DNA of 64,000 nt from Rhynchopus sp. YZ270_cl-10 (GCA_964035575.1 OZ037846.1:771501-835500); one strand, 5' to 3'. Shown: positions 10,798-22,149, counted from the stretch's first letter. The notes: generated from the sequence alone by a model not told the origin. A program made the numbers and translations.

Positions 10798-12356
10798 AAA
10801 AAAAAAACACAGTAGACGATAAGAGCACTGTCATGGTTCGTACCGCCCCTGTTCTGCCCCAAAAAAAAAAAAAAACAAACAAAAAAAAAAAAAATGATAA
10901 GGGAATTGGTCCAACTGGAACGCCCATTTATGGATAGTTGGACACAGCAGACCGATACCCTTGGTTTTTTTTCTTCTTTTTTTTTTTTTTTTTTTGGAAA
11001 AAAAAAAAAAACAAAATGATACCATGACCTCTCCACACAGACTGCTTTATTTTGAAACATTTGGTTTGTATTAGTGTAGACACCTATGATGAGCTCCACT
11101 ATTTCCTTTTCTTGATAACCCATGGGAGTAAGTGCAGCTGCCATTGAAACAGTCTTTCCACTCTTTGGTGATATTTGATAAATCATCCTATTTTTTTTTT
11201 TTTTCCAAAAAAAAAAAAAAAAAAGAAGCATGGATACGTACAGACGGCACACCTCATCCATAAGAGCGTGGCAGAGAGAGTTTTATTGAACGTTAGGAAA
11301 AAAAACAACCCTCTGGTCTGACCCTCAATATTTCTGAAAAACATTTCCCCTCCTTTTCCCCCTCCCCTCCCTCTCTCTCTCCTACACACATAAATACCCC
11401 CTCGCTACGCTTCTTTGACAGCGTGAAGGGAATCACTCCTCACAAGAGAAGAGTGTTGCAGAGAGAAAGAGAAAGAATTTTCATCATATGCAATCAATAA
11501 ATTGATAGTATATGGTGAGAGAACAACAAAAAAAAATGTTCCCATCTTTCTTGTTATGGCAAAAAATGGTTTAGGTGCTCCCCCTCTGATAATGGACCAG
11601 GAACTAATGTCTTGCGTATGTCAATGGTTAATGATACACAAGAATCAAAAAAAAAGGGGGGGGTAAATAACGCGACAAAGAAGCACTCTGTGCGATGAAG
11701 CCTAAACCTTGCGGGGCTGTTAGCCTTAGGGGGGAGGAACAAAAAAAAATATAAAATAAAAATAAAAACGGTATTGAACAAGCGGGAGGGTGAATGGTTT
11801 TAAAAAAACCCCCCCTGAGGGAACCTCTTATCTTTTTTTTTGGAAATTTACAAAAAAAAAAAAAAAAGGGGGGGGGTTTACGCATCCTCTCTCTCAACCC
11901 TAGATATCAGGGGGGATGGGGTTGAAAGAGGGAGCGGAGGGGAGGAGGAGGAGGGGGGGCAAGGCAAAATATAAAAAAAAAAAACGAAAAGTAAAACAAC
12001 AAGAAAGGGATGGAATCACGTACGTGCCATTTCAGGTGTAATGCAAAAAAAAATAACGTTTGTTTTCTTTTTTTTGTTTTGTTTTTCTTTTTTTTTTGCT
12101 TTTGTTTTTTTTGGTTTATTTAGCGAAAAAAAGGGGGTGATTTTAGTCAAAAAAAAAAAAAAAAATGGTTTCATTATCTTGTTAAACCATTGGGGTCGGT
12201 TTGTCGCGCCACACTACGCCTCGAGCATGATCATCGGTACATTAGCTGGGGCACTGTTTCGATTTTGTGTGTTTTTTGTTTACATGTCCTCATTGAAAAA
12301 ACATAAGGTTACCTGATAGGTAGGGGAAAGAGGCTTTTTTTTTGTAGTTTCGACAA
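10798..12356. other. Homopolymer-rich intergenic region
   Basis: No gene recognised on either strand. It contains the short motif GTATTAGTGTAGACACC...GAGCTCCACTAT at 11068-11102 and many A, T and G runs. The final 100 bases could hold an extra 3' exon of the phosphatase gene if a third intron is used. Confidence 0.5.
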
Positions 12357-13404
12357 TCACCTGTCCGAGGACGGGTTCTGTACAACAAAGTCGCCCGAAG
12401 GTTTTTTTTTTCGTTGATTGCTCAATACACAAAAAAAAAGGGGGAATGAGGGGGGAGGGGCTCTTGGGACATACGGAGTAGCACCGTTCCTCAGCTGCTC
12501 GGCGAAGGTTTCAAGCGACAGGACGAACCCAAGATTTGGGTTGATAATGGACCTGCACAGCCTCACATGGGAGAAGGCTGCGTCCAAGTCAAATAACCCG
12601 CTGTACATCAAATACGCAATCACTAACGCAGCAGACCTGCTGATACCACGTCTGCAGTGCACCAAACACTGTGGGGAAGGGTGGCGTTTGAATGGGTTTT
12701 TTATATAAAGATAAACGAACATTGCCCAGATGGGGTAGTGACGTTGTTTGATTGCATTTATTGTTCATAGAGCTGAAGAAGAAAAAAAGAGGTCAGCTAG
12801 GATACAGAGTGTGTAGTATTTCTTGTTGCAAATGGACATACCTTTTTGCCCTCACTTCTTGCTTTCTCGATGAAGGCGAAGGCCCTTTGGAACTCACCGG
12901 TGATGCTCTCATCAGCGGTGTCGGTCCAATCGAGCTTGAGGTACCACACGCAGTCCTTGGTGTGGCCCTCCGGCGTCTCACAGCCAGACGAGTCTGACGA
13001 CGTGGAGTCACCGCTCTCGCACTCCTTGGCAGTGTTCAAGACATACGTGATGCCCTTCTCCTGCAGGGCACGTGTGTTCAGTGCATCCCCGTGGCTGCCT
13101 AGGAACAGCCACGGCGTGATCTCAGACAGCGGCTCGCATGCGCTTCCACCACAACGCTCTGAGTCCTCGACCCGCACCACGGGCTTGTTATTCTGTTAGA
13201 GGGGGCAAAAGAAAAGAAATTGGTTGAGTTCTAGACAGTGTCCAGGTGTGCCTTGAGGGTTTTGTTAGAAAAGATTTTGGTTAATTATAGACTACTATCA
13301 CTAGGTGGGGGAAGTGGGGTGCATACCTCGAAGAACCCTGTGCTCAAAGGTGCGAGTGGCGGTTTTTTCCGCAGGCGTCCATTACGTGTACGTGCTACGC
13401 TCAT
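12357..13404 (-). CDS. Dual-specificity protein phosphatase, three exons
   Basis: A DUSP-type cysteine phosphatase, removing phosphate from Ser/Thr and Tyr in signalling proteins, probably cytosolic or nuclear. Exons are 13327-13404, 12842-13192 and 12357-12668; both introns (13193-13326 and 12669-12841) are phase 0 with GTATGC/AACAG and GTATGT/CACAG borders. The spliced product is 246 residues. The fold starts near residue 50 (EITPWLFLGS) and continues with ITYVLNTAKEC, then LKLDWTDT with the likely general-acid Asp, then the P-loop HCRRGISRS with catalytic Cys148 and Arg154, and AALVIAYLM. The start was chosen because the ATG at 13404 gives an exon whose phase matches exon 2. The C-terminus is uncertain: a GTATGTC donor at 12474 with a GTACAG acceptor ending at 12378 would remove 97 bp and change the tail. 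The core is complete and looks active. Confidence 0.88.
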
Positions 13405-13605
13405 TTATACGGTACAGGGGTTTTTTATTATTGGATTTTTTTGTTGTTTTTTTTTTTTTGTTTTTTTTTAAAATCAAATTGAATAAAAGAGGGGCAAAAA
13501 GGGGTAAAAAAAAATGGGGAAAGAAAAAAAAGGGGGACTGAACGGAACGGAAAAAACGGAAAAAAACGGAAAAAGAAAAACTGATTTAAAAAAAAATGAC
13601 TTTTT

Positions 13606-13639
<34 letters not shown>

Positions 13640-13843
13640 TTTTGTTTGTTTTGTTTTTGAGAGACTAAGGGGGAGTTGTTGTTGTTTTTGTTTGTTTTTT
13701 TGTTTTCGAGAGTCGTACCGGAGTAGGTTCTCTAATGGGCTGCGATGGACGCGGGCATGGTACAGGCAAGAGCCATTTTTCCTTAGAGGAAGAGGAGTAG
13801 GGGTCTGTAAAGGGATTTTTTATTTTTTTTTATTTTGAAAACT

Positions 13844-13880
13844 TATTAGTGTAGACACCCGAGGATGAACTCCACTATAT
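13844..13880 (+). repeat. Short dispersed motif TATTAGTGTAGACACCC...CTCCACTAT
   Basis: One of six similar copies of about 35-40 bp in the window: 7206-7240, 9150-9183, 11068-11102, 13844-13880 and 14266-14303 on plus, and 45106-45143 on minus. A partial inverted copy is near 54920. Several are preceded by a TTTGAAAACTTGG-like word and followed by T runs. Role unknown. Confidence 0.75.
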
Positions 13881-15762
13881 TTTTTTTCTGTTGCTTTTTT
13901 TTTGCTAATCAGTTTAGTGTTAGCCTGCAGTCTTCGCTCACTGCAATAAATTGTGTTGGGATTGTCCACCTGAACAAAAATGCTCCACTTCTTCTTGACG
14001 ATAACTTCAGAACAATGATAGTACACACCTTAAAGGTCTACGGCAAACCGGCCAGAACCAATGTCAATGTGTTTGTGGTGTGTGCGTCGACGGACTCTCC
14101 TCACTTCTCTTAACCTAGCTTCTGACTTGTGTTGTGTTAGCTTGAACAAAACCCTGCGTGGGGGGTGAAGAGGGAAGAGGGGGAGGGGAGGGGGAGGGAG
14201 GAGGGTGCATGTGCAGGAGTGATGGAGAATGTAAACTAATTTCCTTTTTTTTTGAAAACTTGGTTGTATTAGTGTAGCCACCCGAGAGTGGGCTCCACTA
14301 TATTTTTTTTTACTATTTATCGTGGCAAAAAAGGAAGAAAGAAGTACGCGAGCAGGATATTAAAAGGGAGGGGGGTGAAATTGATAGTGTTACAACGCTT
14401 ATGGGACGCAGGCACTAAAAATAAACGAAATGGTGTAGCTTCACATAGCCTGTTGACCGGGCTCGGGCAAAATTGGGAGAAGGGAGAAGGAAAAAAAAAG
14501 AGGAAAATTCCTTTTTTCGCCCGGGCAAAATCAGCCCAGCCTGAAAAACAAAGCTATTACCCTATTGAAATGACCAGGGGGAGAAAAAGTAGATGGTGCT
14601 CCGGGAGGGGTCGATTGACAGGTCACTGACACAGGGACTTTATACACACCCTTCCTGATATTGACAGATCGCTGACAGGTCGTTGACCGACTTCCGAAAG
14701 CACCAGTAGAGTTGAAATACAAAGGCGTCTCGTGACAGTGTACCTAAAAAAATACGTTGGGTTGTTGTTTTCTTCGTTCCAAAATAGAGAAAAACAAAAT
14801 AGGAAGAACCACGCTATGTTGCACAACAACAAAACAAAAGCTAGAGGCAGTAGAGGCAGTGACCTATATGGCGCGGAAATTATCTGCCAAAAAAAAAATT
14901 AACCGGGAGTCGGGCGTCACGACTGCCGCGTAGGCTACAGTGGAGGGGGAAAAAAACTTGGTAATATGAAAGCAGAACAGAACGCCCCTCTCTGTGGTGG
15001 CAAATACGTGACTACCCCACGTGTCGTGTTTTAATACGTATGTGCCACCCCAGCCCCCCTCCCTCCTGATGGAGGTATACAGTAAGACAACAAACATCGG
15101 AGAGGTAACAAACCCTCCTTAGAGTTTTGAAATCCCAAAATCCACCATAGTTATTACCCCTCCAGTGTTTTTTACCCCACCTATGTTTTACCCCACCGGT
15201 GTTTCTTGTCTCACTGTATATAAGCAAACAAAACAAGAGGAAGTGTCAGTGACACGTATCGCCGGATCACTACTGGTGGTCAGCGTAGCGCCTACGTGGC
15301 AGGTTGTAGTGCACGATGGTGAAGTAAATGGGTTGAATTGTGGTTTTACTTTGTTCTTGCTTTCACCGTTGTCAGCCAAAGGTGAAAACTACACAGTATA
15401 CTACAAGTCAAGTCATTTACTTCATCGTCATGTAGTGGGAAGAAAGGGGGTTGGGAGGGTTGGGGGTTGGTGGGGGGGATGAAGGAAGAAAACTTTGTAA
15501 TAGGAATGTGCTTGTACGCACACATCTTTTACCACTGTCGTTGTCGTTGCTGGAAACACGCTGAAAAGTTGGTACAATGGTACCGAAGTCTCACGTACCT
15601 GTCACCTTTTTAAAAACAAAATTGTTTGGCTATAGACTATCATCAACGAGATAGCAGCCACGTTTTTTTTTCTCCATCAAATCTAAGTTCACCTCTTAAA
15701 AAAAGGAGAAAAATATTGAAAGATGGAAATATGTCTCAAATAAGGACACATTTGAAAAAGAA

Positions 15763-15900
15763 GGGAGGAGGGAGGAGGGAGGAGGGAGGAGGGAGGAGGG
15801 AGGAGGGAGGAGGGAGGAGGGAGGAGGGAGGAGGGAGGAGGGAGGAGGGAGGAGGGAGGAGGGAGAGGGAGAGGGAGAGGGAGAGGGAGAGGGAGGGAGA
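15763..15900 (+). repeat. GGGAGGA then GGGAGA minisatellite
   Basis: About 100 bp of GGGAGGA units followed by GGGAGA units. It ends at an AGATCT word that also borders the next two arrays. Confidence 0.9.
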
Positions 15901-16627
15901 TCTGAGATAGATAGAGAGTACCTAAAAGACCCGCGAAGGGCGAACAGCAATGATGAAAACGGAGAGGAGGGAAGGGGGATACTTTTATCTCGAAATAGGC
16001 GCTACGATGAGGGGGGCGAATGTGGAAGCCGAAACAACCCAAAACAAATTCCAACAAAAAATCTGATGAAGATGGTGTGGTGATTTGGTGAGGGTAGAGA
16101 CTGAAACATAAACGGACCCCGGCCAACCAGGACAAAGCCTGAGGAAAATCAAATAAATATTCTGCCAAATAGCAGTGTGCGTGCCATGTCAAATCAAAAG
16201 GACGGTAGTCTCTATCAAAGATCTCCCAACACGCAGCGAAGCTGCTCCGCTAAAGCGTGTTTCAGAGGGAGAGGGAGAGGGAGAGGGAGAGGGAGAGGGA
16301 GAGGGAGAGGGAGAGGGAGAGGGAGAGGGAGAGGGAGGAGATCTGGTGTACAAATAGTGATCCGTCGATGAGGTCCTGAAAGCGCAACAAAAACAATGTG
16401 AGGAGGGGTTTCGTTTATTGTGACGTACGAGGGAAGGAAAAACACACCGGGGAAACAAATTTGTGGAAAAATTCCTGATGAAGGTGGTGTGTTTTGACTT
16501 TCCCGTTCCAACCTTTGCAGAGCAAAGAGGTAATAAAAGCAAAAATGGACCAAAGCATCTTATACTATCATCTACAGTAACACCAGATCTCCCCATGTCG
16601 CAGCAAAGCTGCTTTAACAAGTTAACT
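15896..16627 (+). repeat. Tandem pair of units separating GGGAGA arrays
   Basis: Two related units (about 15896-16263 and 16338-16627), each running from GAGATCT, through a TGATGAAG(A/G)TGGTGTG stretch, to AGATCTCCC and a GCAGC(G/A)AAGCTGCT hairpin, followed by a GGGAGA array. A third relative with the same TGATGAAGGTGGTG and GTAGCAAAGCTACTTAAAC words is at about 22150-22410 without the array. Confidence 0.6.
16265..16340 (+). repeat. (GGGAGA)n array, short
   Basis: About 12 copies of GGGAGA between two related single-copy units. Confidence 0.95.
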
Positions 16628-17165
16628 GGGGAGAGGGAGAGGGAGAGGGAGAGGGAGAGGGAGAGGGAGAGGGAGAGGGAGAGGGAGAGGGAGAGGGAGA
16701 GGGAGAGGGAGAGGGAGAGGGAGAGGGAGAGGGAGAGGGAGAGGGAGAGGGAGAGGGAGAGGGAGAGGGAGAGGGAGAGGGAGAGGGAGAGGGAGAGGGA
16801 GAGGGAGAGGGAGAGGGAGAGGGAGAGGGAGAGGGAGAGGGAGAGGGAGAGGGAGAGGGAGAGGGAGAGGGAGAGGGAGAGGGAGAGGGAGAGGGAGAGG
16901 GAGAGGGAGAGGGAGAGGGAGAGGGAGAGGGAGAGGGAGAGGGAGAGGGAGAGGGAGAGGGAGAGGGAGAGGGAGAGGGAGAGGGAGAGGGAGAGGGAGA
17001 GGGAGAGGGAGAGGGAGAGGGAGAGGGAGAGGGAGAGGGAGAGGGAGAGGGAGAGGGAGAGGGAGAGGGAGAGGGAGAGGGAGAGGGAGAGGGAGAGGGA
17101 GAGGGAGAGGGAGAGGGAGAGGGAGAGGGAGAGGGAGAGGGAGAGGGAGAGGGAGAGGGAGAGGG
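16628..17165 (+). repeat. (GGGAGA)n array, long
   Basis: About 90 nearly perfect copies of the hexamer. It produces false Ser/Leu, Pro/Leu or Arg/Glu reading frames on both strands. Confidence 0.97.
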
Positions 17166-17649
17166 AAGATGAATGTGCCTCTCGTGCACATACTTTAAAA
17201 AAAATAAAAACAAGAATTGCCCTCCCGGTATTTCGCAGCACCTTCGGTGCAGAAAAGGGTTATGCCACGAACATCAGATTGGAAGATGAATAAACCTTGC
17301 GTGTTTCGTCACCTTTAAAAATATAAAAATATAAAAAAAAAAAAAAAAAACGTTACGTTGCAGGACACTCCACAAAAGTATCATCAATGCACTACTTTTT
17401 TTTTCCAAACGCTCTCACTTTTCTTATCGTTTTCCCCCTTTTTTCCCCCTTTTTTTTAAATTCGAAATCTTAGCTCAGTGTAGACACAAACACCCTTACT
17501 TTTTTTTCACACGAAACGAGAACAATAACAAAAATACACAGTATATCTATCGCATTTCCTATTAAATGCAGTTCATCTTTTTTTTACCCCTTTTATTTTT
17601 TTTCGTATAAATCTCAACAAAAGGAAATATGAAATTCGGGTCATTCAAT

Positions 17650-19818
17650 TCACGCAAAATATTGTACAATCAATGCAGTGACCCCTGCTAGGAAGCCTGC
17701 TATTCCTATGAAAAGCGTCGCATCAAAGCAGATGTCGTGCAGATGAAAGAACCCCATTTGCCAGTTTTGGGTGGAGGCAGCTACACCTTGAAGGTAGACG
17801 AGGGTGTCTGTCCAGGCCGCGAGATCGCCATGGCGTGACCCCTTGGCTTCGTCGGTTCTGCGGAACTCAAAATGGCTTGTGTAACGTTGCAGTGGGGTGT
17901 GTAGGGTACGTTTCCAGCCTCTCAGCGTTGAGGCAAAAATGATAACGCTTAATGCCGCAGCTAATGGAGGTAGGTATTTCAAATAGGTGTCCCTCGAGGT
18001 GCTATGGTGTGTCGCATATATTAACGCCCAAATCGCCCAACCTGCACCCAAAACCACGGCACCACATATGACAAACAGGACCTCCGCCCAATCCGTTGCG
18101 ATATGCAAAAAAAGCTGTCTCGCCCCTCCTGTGGTAGCGACCAACGGTCGTGCCCAGCTTTTGTAGGATGAACACGCAAAGTCTCGACGTCCTCCAGGAG
18201 TGTTTTCCAGAGGAGGTACACAACCTAACCAGATGTCATGTAATAGCAGAGAGGTCAGACGGAATTTGAGGAGAACGGTAAGCAACGATGCAGCAAAGAG
18301 TGGGAAAACCCCGAGAGAGAGAATGTATTTACGTTGGTCATGTGTTGAAAGGTCGTGGTGATTGAAGGCAACACGGATGGCGGGGTAAATAGGTGCCAAG
18401 ACTACCCCGCAAAGACATAAAACAGATAAAACCATGTTTTGTGGGGTTGACAATACGCAATGTGCCTGCCGGTACACCAACCCCCCACGGTATCCTACTA
18501 ATCGCACAAAGTTCGAGCGGAAGCTTTCCCTCTTCCAGACCATCGCTATATCGATTGTCAACGAAAAAAGCAAAAACGCTCCAACCGGGAGTACCCCATA
18601 TGGTGAATTCCATTGCGGCTCATTCCAATGCTTTGCGAGAAGGACCCAAAGGAGGAACACTGCGATGTTTAGAAGGACCCGCAGACCCGAAGCTATGGGG
18701 TGCGAGAGAATCCAGTCTGCACGGACAAGAGGGAGTGCGGAGGCTTCTTCTAAGAGGTTGTCGTCAAAATCCCTGCGGTTAAGATCAACCGGAAAGGTAA
18801 GAGAGTGTCCAAATGCAGGGCGACCAGAAGCTAGCTGTAGAGTGCTTTCTCTGGGTAGAAGGCCCCGCTCTTCATCATCCCCCTCGGTCGCGTGCTCGCT
18901 TAAATGAGAGCTGCGTTCGCTGCCGTAACTCCGTCTCGCTCCTGCAGATAGCCGTTTCTTTTCTGGGCGTATTGGAGCGGGAGAAACACTAAGAATCGGC
19001 TGAGCTGAAGAAAAACTTCCTTGTTGTGGTTGCGGGCATGTTGCCTCAAGATCTGGAGGAGGTGGTGAAATCCCAGCAGGAATCGCCCCCTCAGAGGTAG
19101 GAGTAAAATGCTGCGATCCATTCGAAATCTGAAACGATAAATTTGGCGGTGGGGTTGCGGCTGAGATAAGCCCGTTTACGTCGACGTACATAACAACCCC
19201 ATCCGCTGCGATCAAAAGCTTCGTTTTCTTTGTCCTCCCCAACAGCACCGCATCCAACAAAGGGACCGTCCCTGCACCTATCCGCATACTGCTTTTTAAG
19301 AGCTCCGCATTCGGATCGTCAATCCCTTTTACCTGAAACGCGTTTTCATTGGATGCCAGAAAAGCGACATCCCATATGAGCGACGAAAGCTTGACTTCTG
19401 CTCCATTAGCGAAAGGCGTGTCGGGGCTGCCCTCCTTCAGGATGAGCTGCATGGGGGCAGAGCGGTCGGAATCTAGCCATAGCGTAGAGAGAACGTAGGC
19501 TGCGAACGCGATGCCGTTCATTTCTGTTGCGAAGGAGAGGGAGTACACCGTGCCGGAGGCAAGACGCAGGTTGTAGTACGTCTGCGCCTTCACCCTGCGT
19601 ACCGTGAGCGGTTCTGCCAGGTCGTATCGGTAGTGCCGGATGCTCAGATAGTTGTCTGTCAGCTTGTCGTCGCCGACGCCGAGAAACACCCTATAATCCT
19701 CGTGTTCACGAACGTAGGCTACCAAGACGTCCCCGACGCCAAGTGCACCCCCCTCAGCATCAAATACACTCACCTCAGCATCAAACAGAATGGTAATAGC
19801 ATCCTCATCCCCGGACAT
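17650..19818 (-). CDS. FKBP15-like N-terminus fused to a seven-helix membrane region
   Basis: Single-exon frame of 722 residues from the ATG at 19818. The frame stays open 216 nt further upstream, but that part is F-rich and not protein-like. Residues about 5-115 resemble the PH/WH1-like domain of FKBP15/WAFL proteins (GDVLVAYV...YRVFLGV...TYYNLRLASGTVYSLSF). Residues about 125-235 resemble a degenerate FKBP domain (LILKEGS, MRIGAGTVPLLDAVLLG, TKLLIAADGV), with the order seen in FKBP15. A Pro/Ser-rich linker follows (about 240-375). The C-terminal half has about seven hydrophobic helices, from LRVLLNIAVFLLWVLLA to FIGIAGFLAGVTALIVQYF at the very end. The protein probably sits in a membrane with the N-terminal module in the cytosol. 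The coding DNA is GC-richer than its surroundings. The FKBP15-like reading is based on remembered family patterns and is moderate; the membrane region is clear. Confidence 0.75.
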   Translation of the reverse strand: MSGDEDAITILFDAEVSVFDAEGGALGVGDVLVAYVREHEDYRVFLGVGDDKLTDNYLSIRHYRYDLAEPLTVRRVKAQTYYNLRLASGTVYSLSFATEMNGIAFAAYVLSTLWLDSDRSAPMQLILKEGSPDTPFANGAEVKLSSLIWDVAFLASNENAFQVKGIDDPNAELLKSSMRIGAGTVPLLDAVLLGRTKKTKLLIAADGVVMYVDVNGLISAATPPPNLSFQISNGSQHFTPTSEGAIPAGISPPPPDLEATCPQPQQGSFSSAQPILSVSPAPIRPEKKRLSAGARRSYGSERSSHLSEHATEGDDEERGLLPRESTLQLASGRPAFGHSLTFPVDLNRRDFDDNLLEEASALPLVRADWILSHPIASGLRVLLNIAVFLLWVLLAKHWNEPQWNSPYGVLPVGAFLLFSLTIDIAMVWKRESFRSNFVRLVGYRGGLVYRQAHCVLSTPQNMVLSVLCLCGVVLAPIYPAIRVAFNHHDLSTHDQRKYILSLGVFPLFAASLLTVLLKFRLTSLLLHDIWLGCVPPLENTPGGRRDFACSSYKSWARPLVATTGGARQLFLHIATDWAEVLFVICGAVVLGAGWAIWALIYATHHSTSRDTYLKYLPPLAAALSVIIFASTLRGWKRTLHTPLQRYTSHFEFRRTDEAKGSRHGDLAAWTDTLVYLQGVAASTQNWQMGFFHLHDICFDATLFIGIAGFLAGVTALIVQYFA

Positions 19819-20253
19819 AGTGTGGCGCGCCTTTTGTGTTGTTCTGTGAAAAGGGAGGGGGGCTTGTTGGACGGGGTGGTTGAAAGTTTTTTCAGGAATG
19901 GCAAAAAAGCCACTCCCAAAAAAGAGAGAAACGGCACCACTGATATGACGTCGATCTGGTCCTCGTGGAGCTACCAGAGCATTAAGAAGCGAGGAAAGTG
20001 CCCAAGTAAAATAAAAGAAGAAGAAAAAAATCACTTTGTCTAGCCATTATATGGGTGTAAGCTTGTTCAGAGACGTGTGTGTTTGGTGTATCGGGTACTT
20101 TGCGCAGTTAATAAAAAACTCAAAACATAAAGGTATCGCTGCTGTAACGAACGACACAAGAAAAGAAAAGGGTGAGCGCAAAATCCTCGTGAACAAAACG
20201 GGTTTGCAGTTTGAAGCAAATGCCAGATGTAAATCTGAGCAAACACAACAGTG

Positions 20254-21984
20254 CTACTTCACGGAACACATCTGAGAGCAACACACAACACTGCACGTCC
20301 CAGAAGGAACTGCGTGTGCTGGTGTGCCAACCCCTCCCGCAGCTGTCCATGCCATAGCAACGTCAAGGTCAGACTGCTCACCACGCAGGTACCCACGCAC
20401 GGCAATGTTGTACTCCTCCCAATGCTTCTTCCCACCTATCATGTACATCCACTCGTCAACTGCTTCTGCTGCATCACTCAGCTGAGCCATCACTTCTGCC
20501 ACAACCTGTGCCTCACAATCAGAGGCAACCTCCACCTTGCACGGAAGCAGACGCAGCTGGTGTTCGCACTCAGCATCGCTGAAGCACATCCTGTTGCACA
20601 CCACATCACACCCCAGCATACGCCCCACACGTTCCAGTCCGTTCACATCACGCACAAGCTCCCCCACCATGCTGAACCGACGCATCACCTCACAACCCAT
20701 GTCACCACGCAGCACCTTCCCAGTCGCAACACCAGCATTCACCTTCTCACAAAAGCTGCTCGCACCCTTCAGAAGCAGGCTTGCTGCGTGCAGTGCAGAT
20801 GTGGCATGTGTCGCACACTGCTTCGAGGCGTTGAACGAACAGTGGATCCTGTCCCCGATGAACACGTCCACCATCCCACGTCTTGTCTCTGTTGCCTGCA
20901 GGGTCTTCAGGAGGAGAGTGGTGAAGAAGGAGGAGTAGGTCGCACTGTCCTTCTCCAGCAAATGCAGGGTGTCCTTCACGTTCAGTGTCAGCAGGGTTGC
21001 CTTTCCCGAGGACAGACCCAGTGGCAAGCACACTGGCAAGTTCTCATTTCTCAAATGTGAGGACTCTGTGGATGTGTCTGCTGTCTCTGTCAGGTCTCGC
21101 CCTTCGCTCTCTGAGTCCACCTTCTCCACCCCATCCTGAAACGGCAGACACGTCTTCGGGAGGTACGCTTTGTACATGCGCAGGTTCTTCTCCAGTCTCC
21201 ACAGGGCAGCAGTCATCCCCTCAGGCAGGTCACCCCCATGCACGTCCAGCATCTCCGCCACCTGCTCCACGTCGTACCCCGCAAGAAGCGACGCAATCTC
21301 CTGCACAACGCTGATCGTGCGCCTCATTGACTCCTGCTCCTTCAGCACGTTCTGCGCAAACCTGCGTGTCACGAAGAAGTCGATCAGGAAGACAAAAAGA
21401 CTGGAAATCAGTTCAAGTTGGGGAAATGGTGTCTTGCAGGGTAAGAACTCGCAGTCCGTCTTTTCTACAATCAACGCTCTCCTGCTGTGTTCACCTTCGT
21501 ACGGCAACAACCCAGGAAGGTCAAACAAGCCAAATCTGAAGGATTCCTCACATCCCATCACACACAGCCACACCATTGTCGCACCCACGAACCATGTACT
21601 GTACCGTGATGCGACTTGCATCACAAGCAACATGTCCACAACCACGATCAGAATTGGCCAGGCAAAGTAAGCATAAGTGCGTGCGTGCAAATCCCATATG
21701 AGGATGCCAATGCCAAACGAGTACATATACCCCACCACAAACGTGGTGTGCAGTTGCTGCTTGCAGAGCACCTTCACCATGGCAACAAACCCAGCTGCAG
21801 CAATTATGCAACCCCCGAGTTTGAAAACAATCTTACTCTGCCCGTCCTTCTTCTGCTGCATCAACAAAACAACCAGAGCCGAGACTGCTGAGGCCACACA
21901 GAACACAAACATGATGGTGCGCTTCTTAACCTCAGCAGCACTGAGAGACCCGTCAATGGTCAGTGCGCTGTTCAGGCATCGCAT
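20254..21984 (-). CDS. Six-helix membrane protein with degenerate class III nucleotide cyclase domain
   Basis: A 576-residue single-exon protein, starting at the ATG at 21984 (MRCLNSAL); the frame is open upstream, but that stretch is repeat DNA. Hydrophobic helices lie at about 24-42, 51-72, 79-100, 103-124, 128-150 and 190-206. A linker of about 60 residues (EIASLLAGYDVEQVAEML...NLRMYKAYLP) precedes a cyclase homology domain at about 325-465. In that domain the second metal-ligand GD is present (FIGDRIHCSFN, Asp378), and the transition-state Asn448 and Arg452 (VNGLER) are in place. The first metal Asp is replaced by Asn335 (TLNVKD), and the usual GD of the purine site reads GE (MVGEL). Activity is therefore doubtful: it may be a regulatory pseudocyclase or a partner of another subunit. 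It lies about 435 bp from the minus-strand membrane-protein gene downstream. Confidence 0.8.
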   Translation of the reverse strand: MRCLNSALTIDGSLSAAEVKKRTIMFVFCVASAVSALVVLLMQQKKDGQSKIVFKLGGCIIAAAGFVAMVKVLCKQQLHTTFVVGYMYSFGIGILIWDLHARTYAYFAWPILIVVVDMLLVMQVASRYSTWFVGATMVWLCVMGCEESFRFGLFDLPGLLPYEGEHSRRALIVEKTDCEFLPCKTPFPQLELISSLFVFLIDFFVTRRFAQNVLKEQESMRRTISVVQEIASLLAGYDVEQVAEMLDVHGGDLPEGMTAALWRLEKNLRMYKAYLPKTCLPFQDGVEKVDSESEGRDLTETADTSTESSHLRNENLPVCLPLGLSSGKATLLTLNVKDTLHLLEKDSATYSSFFTTLLLKTLQATETRRGMVDVFIGDRIHCSFNASKQCATHATSALHAASLLLKGASSFCEKVNAGVATGKVLRGDMGCEVMRRFSMVGELVRDVNGLERVGRMLGCDVVCNRMCFSDAECEHQLRLLPCKVEVASDCEAQVVAEVMAQLSDAAEAVDEWMYMIGGKKHWEEYNIAVRGYLRGEQSDLDVAMAWTAAGGVGTPAHAVPSGTCSVVCCSQMCSVK

Positions 21985-22149
21985 CGTTGGGCTTTTGATC
22001 CTCACAAACCTTTGCTGTGTGTGGAGCAGGGGTGTGTGGATGTGTGTTGTGTGCTGGTGGGTGGGGGGTCTCTTTAGGATAAAATATGGGGGGAAAGGTC
22101 TTTTTTGGTTAATAGCGCCGAAAAAACGGCAGCGAGGTATGTGGTCATG

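Larger units (their letters stand above)
13405..17649. other. Intergenic region with arrays and dispersed motifs
   Basis: No gene recognised. Copies of the GTATTAGTGTAGACACCC motif are at 13844-13880 and 14266-14303. TTGACAG-type direct repeats lie at 14607-14690. Three GGGAGA-type arrays occupy 15763-17165 and are listed separately. Poly-T and poly-A runs are frequent (13600-13640). Confidence 0.5.

Noticed and set aside
16189-17293. Ser/Leu, Pro and Arg/Glu-rich ORFs of up to 350 residues
   Set aside because: They are translations of the GGGAGA arrays.
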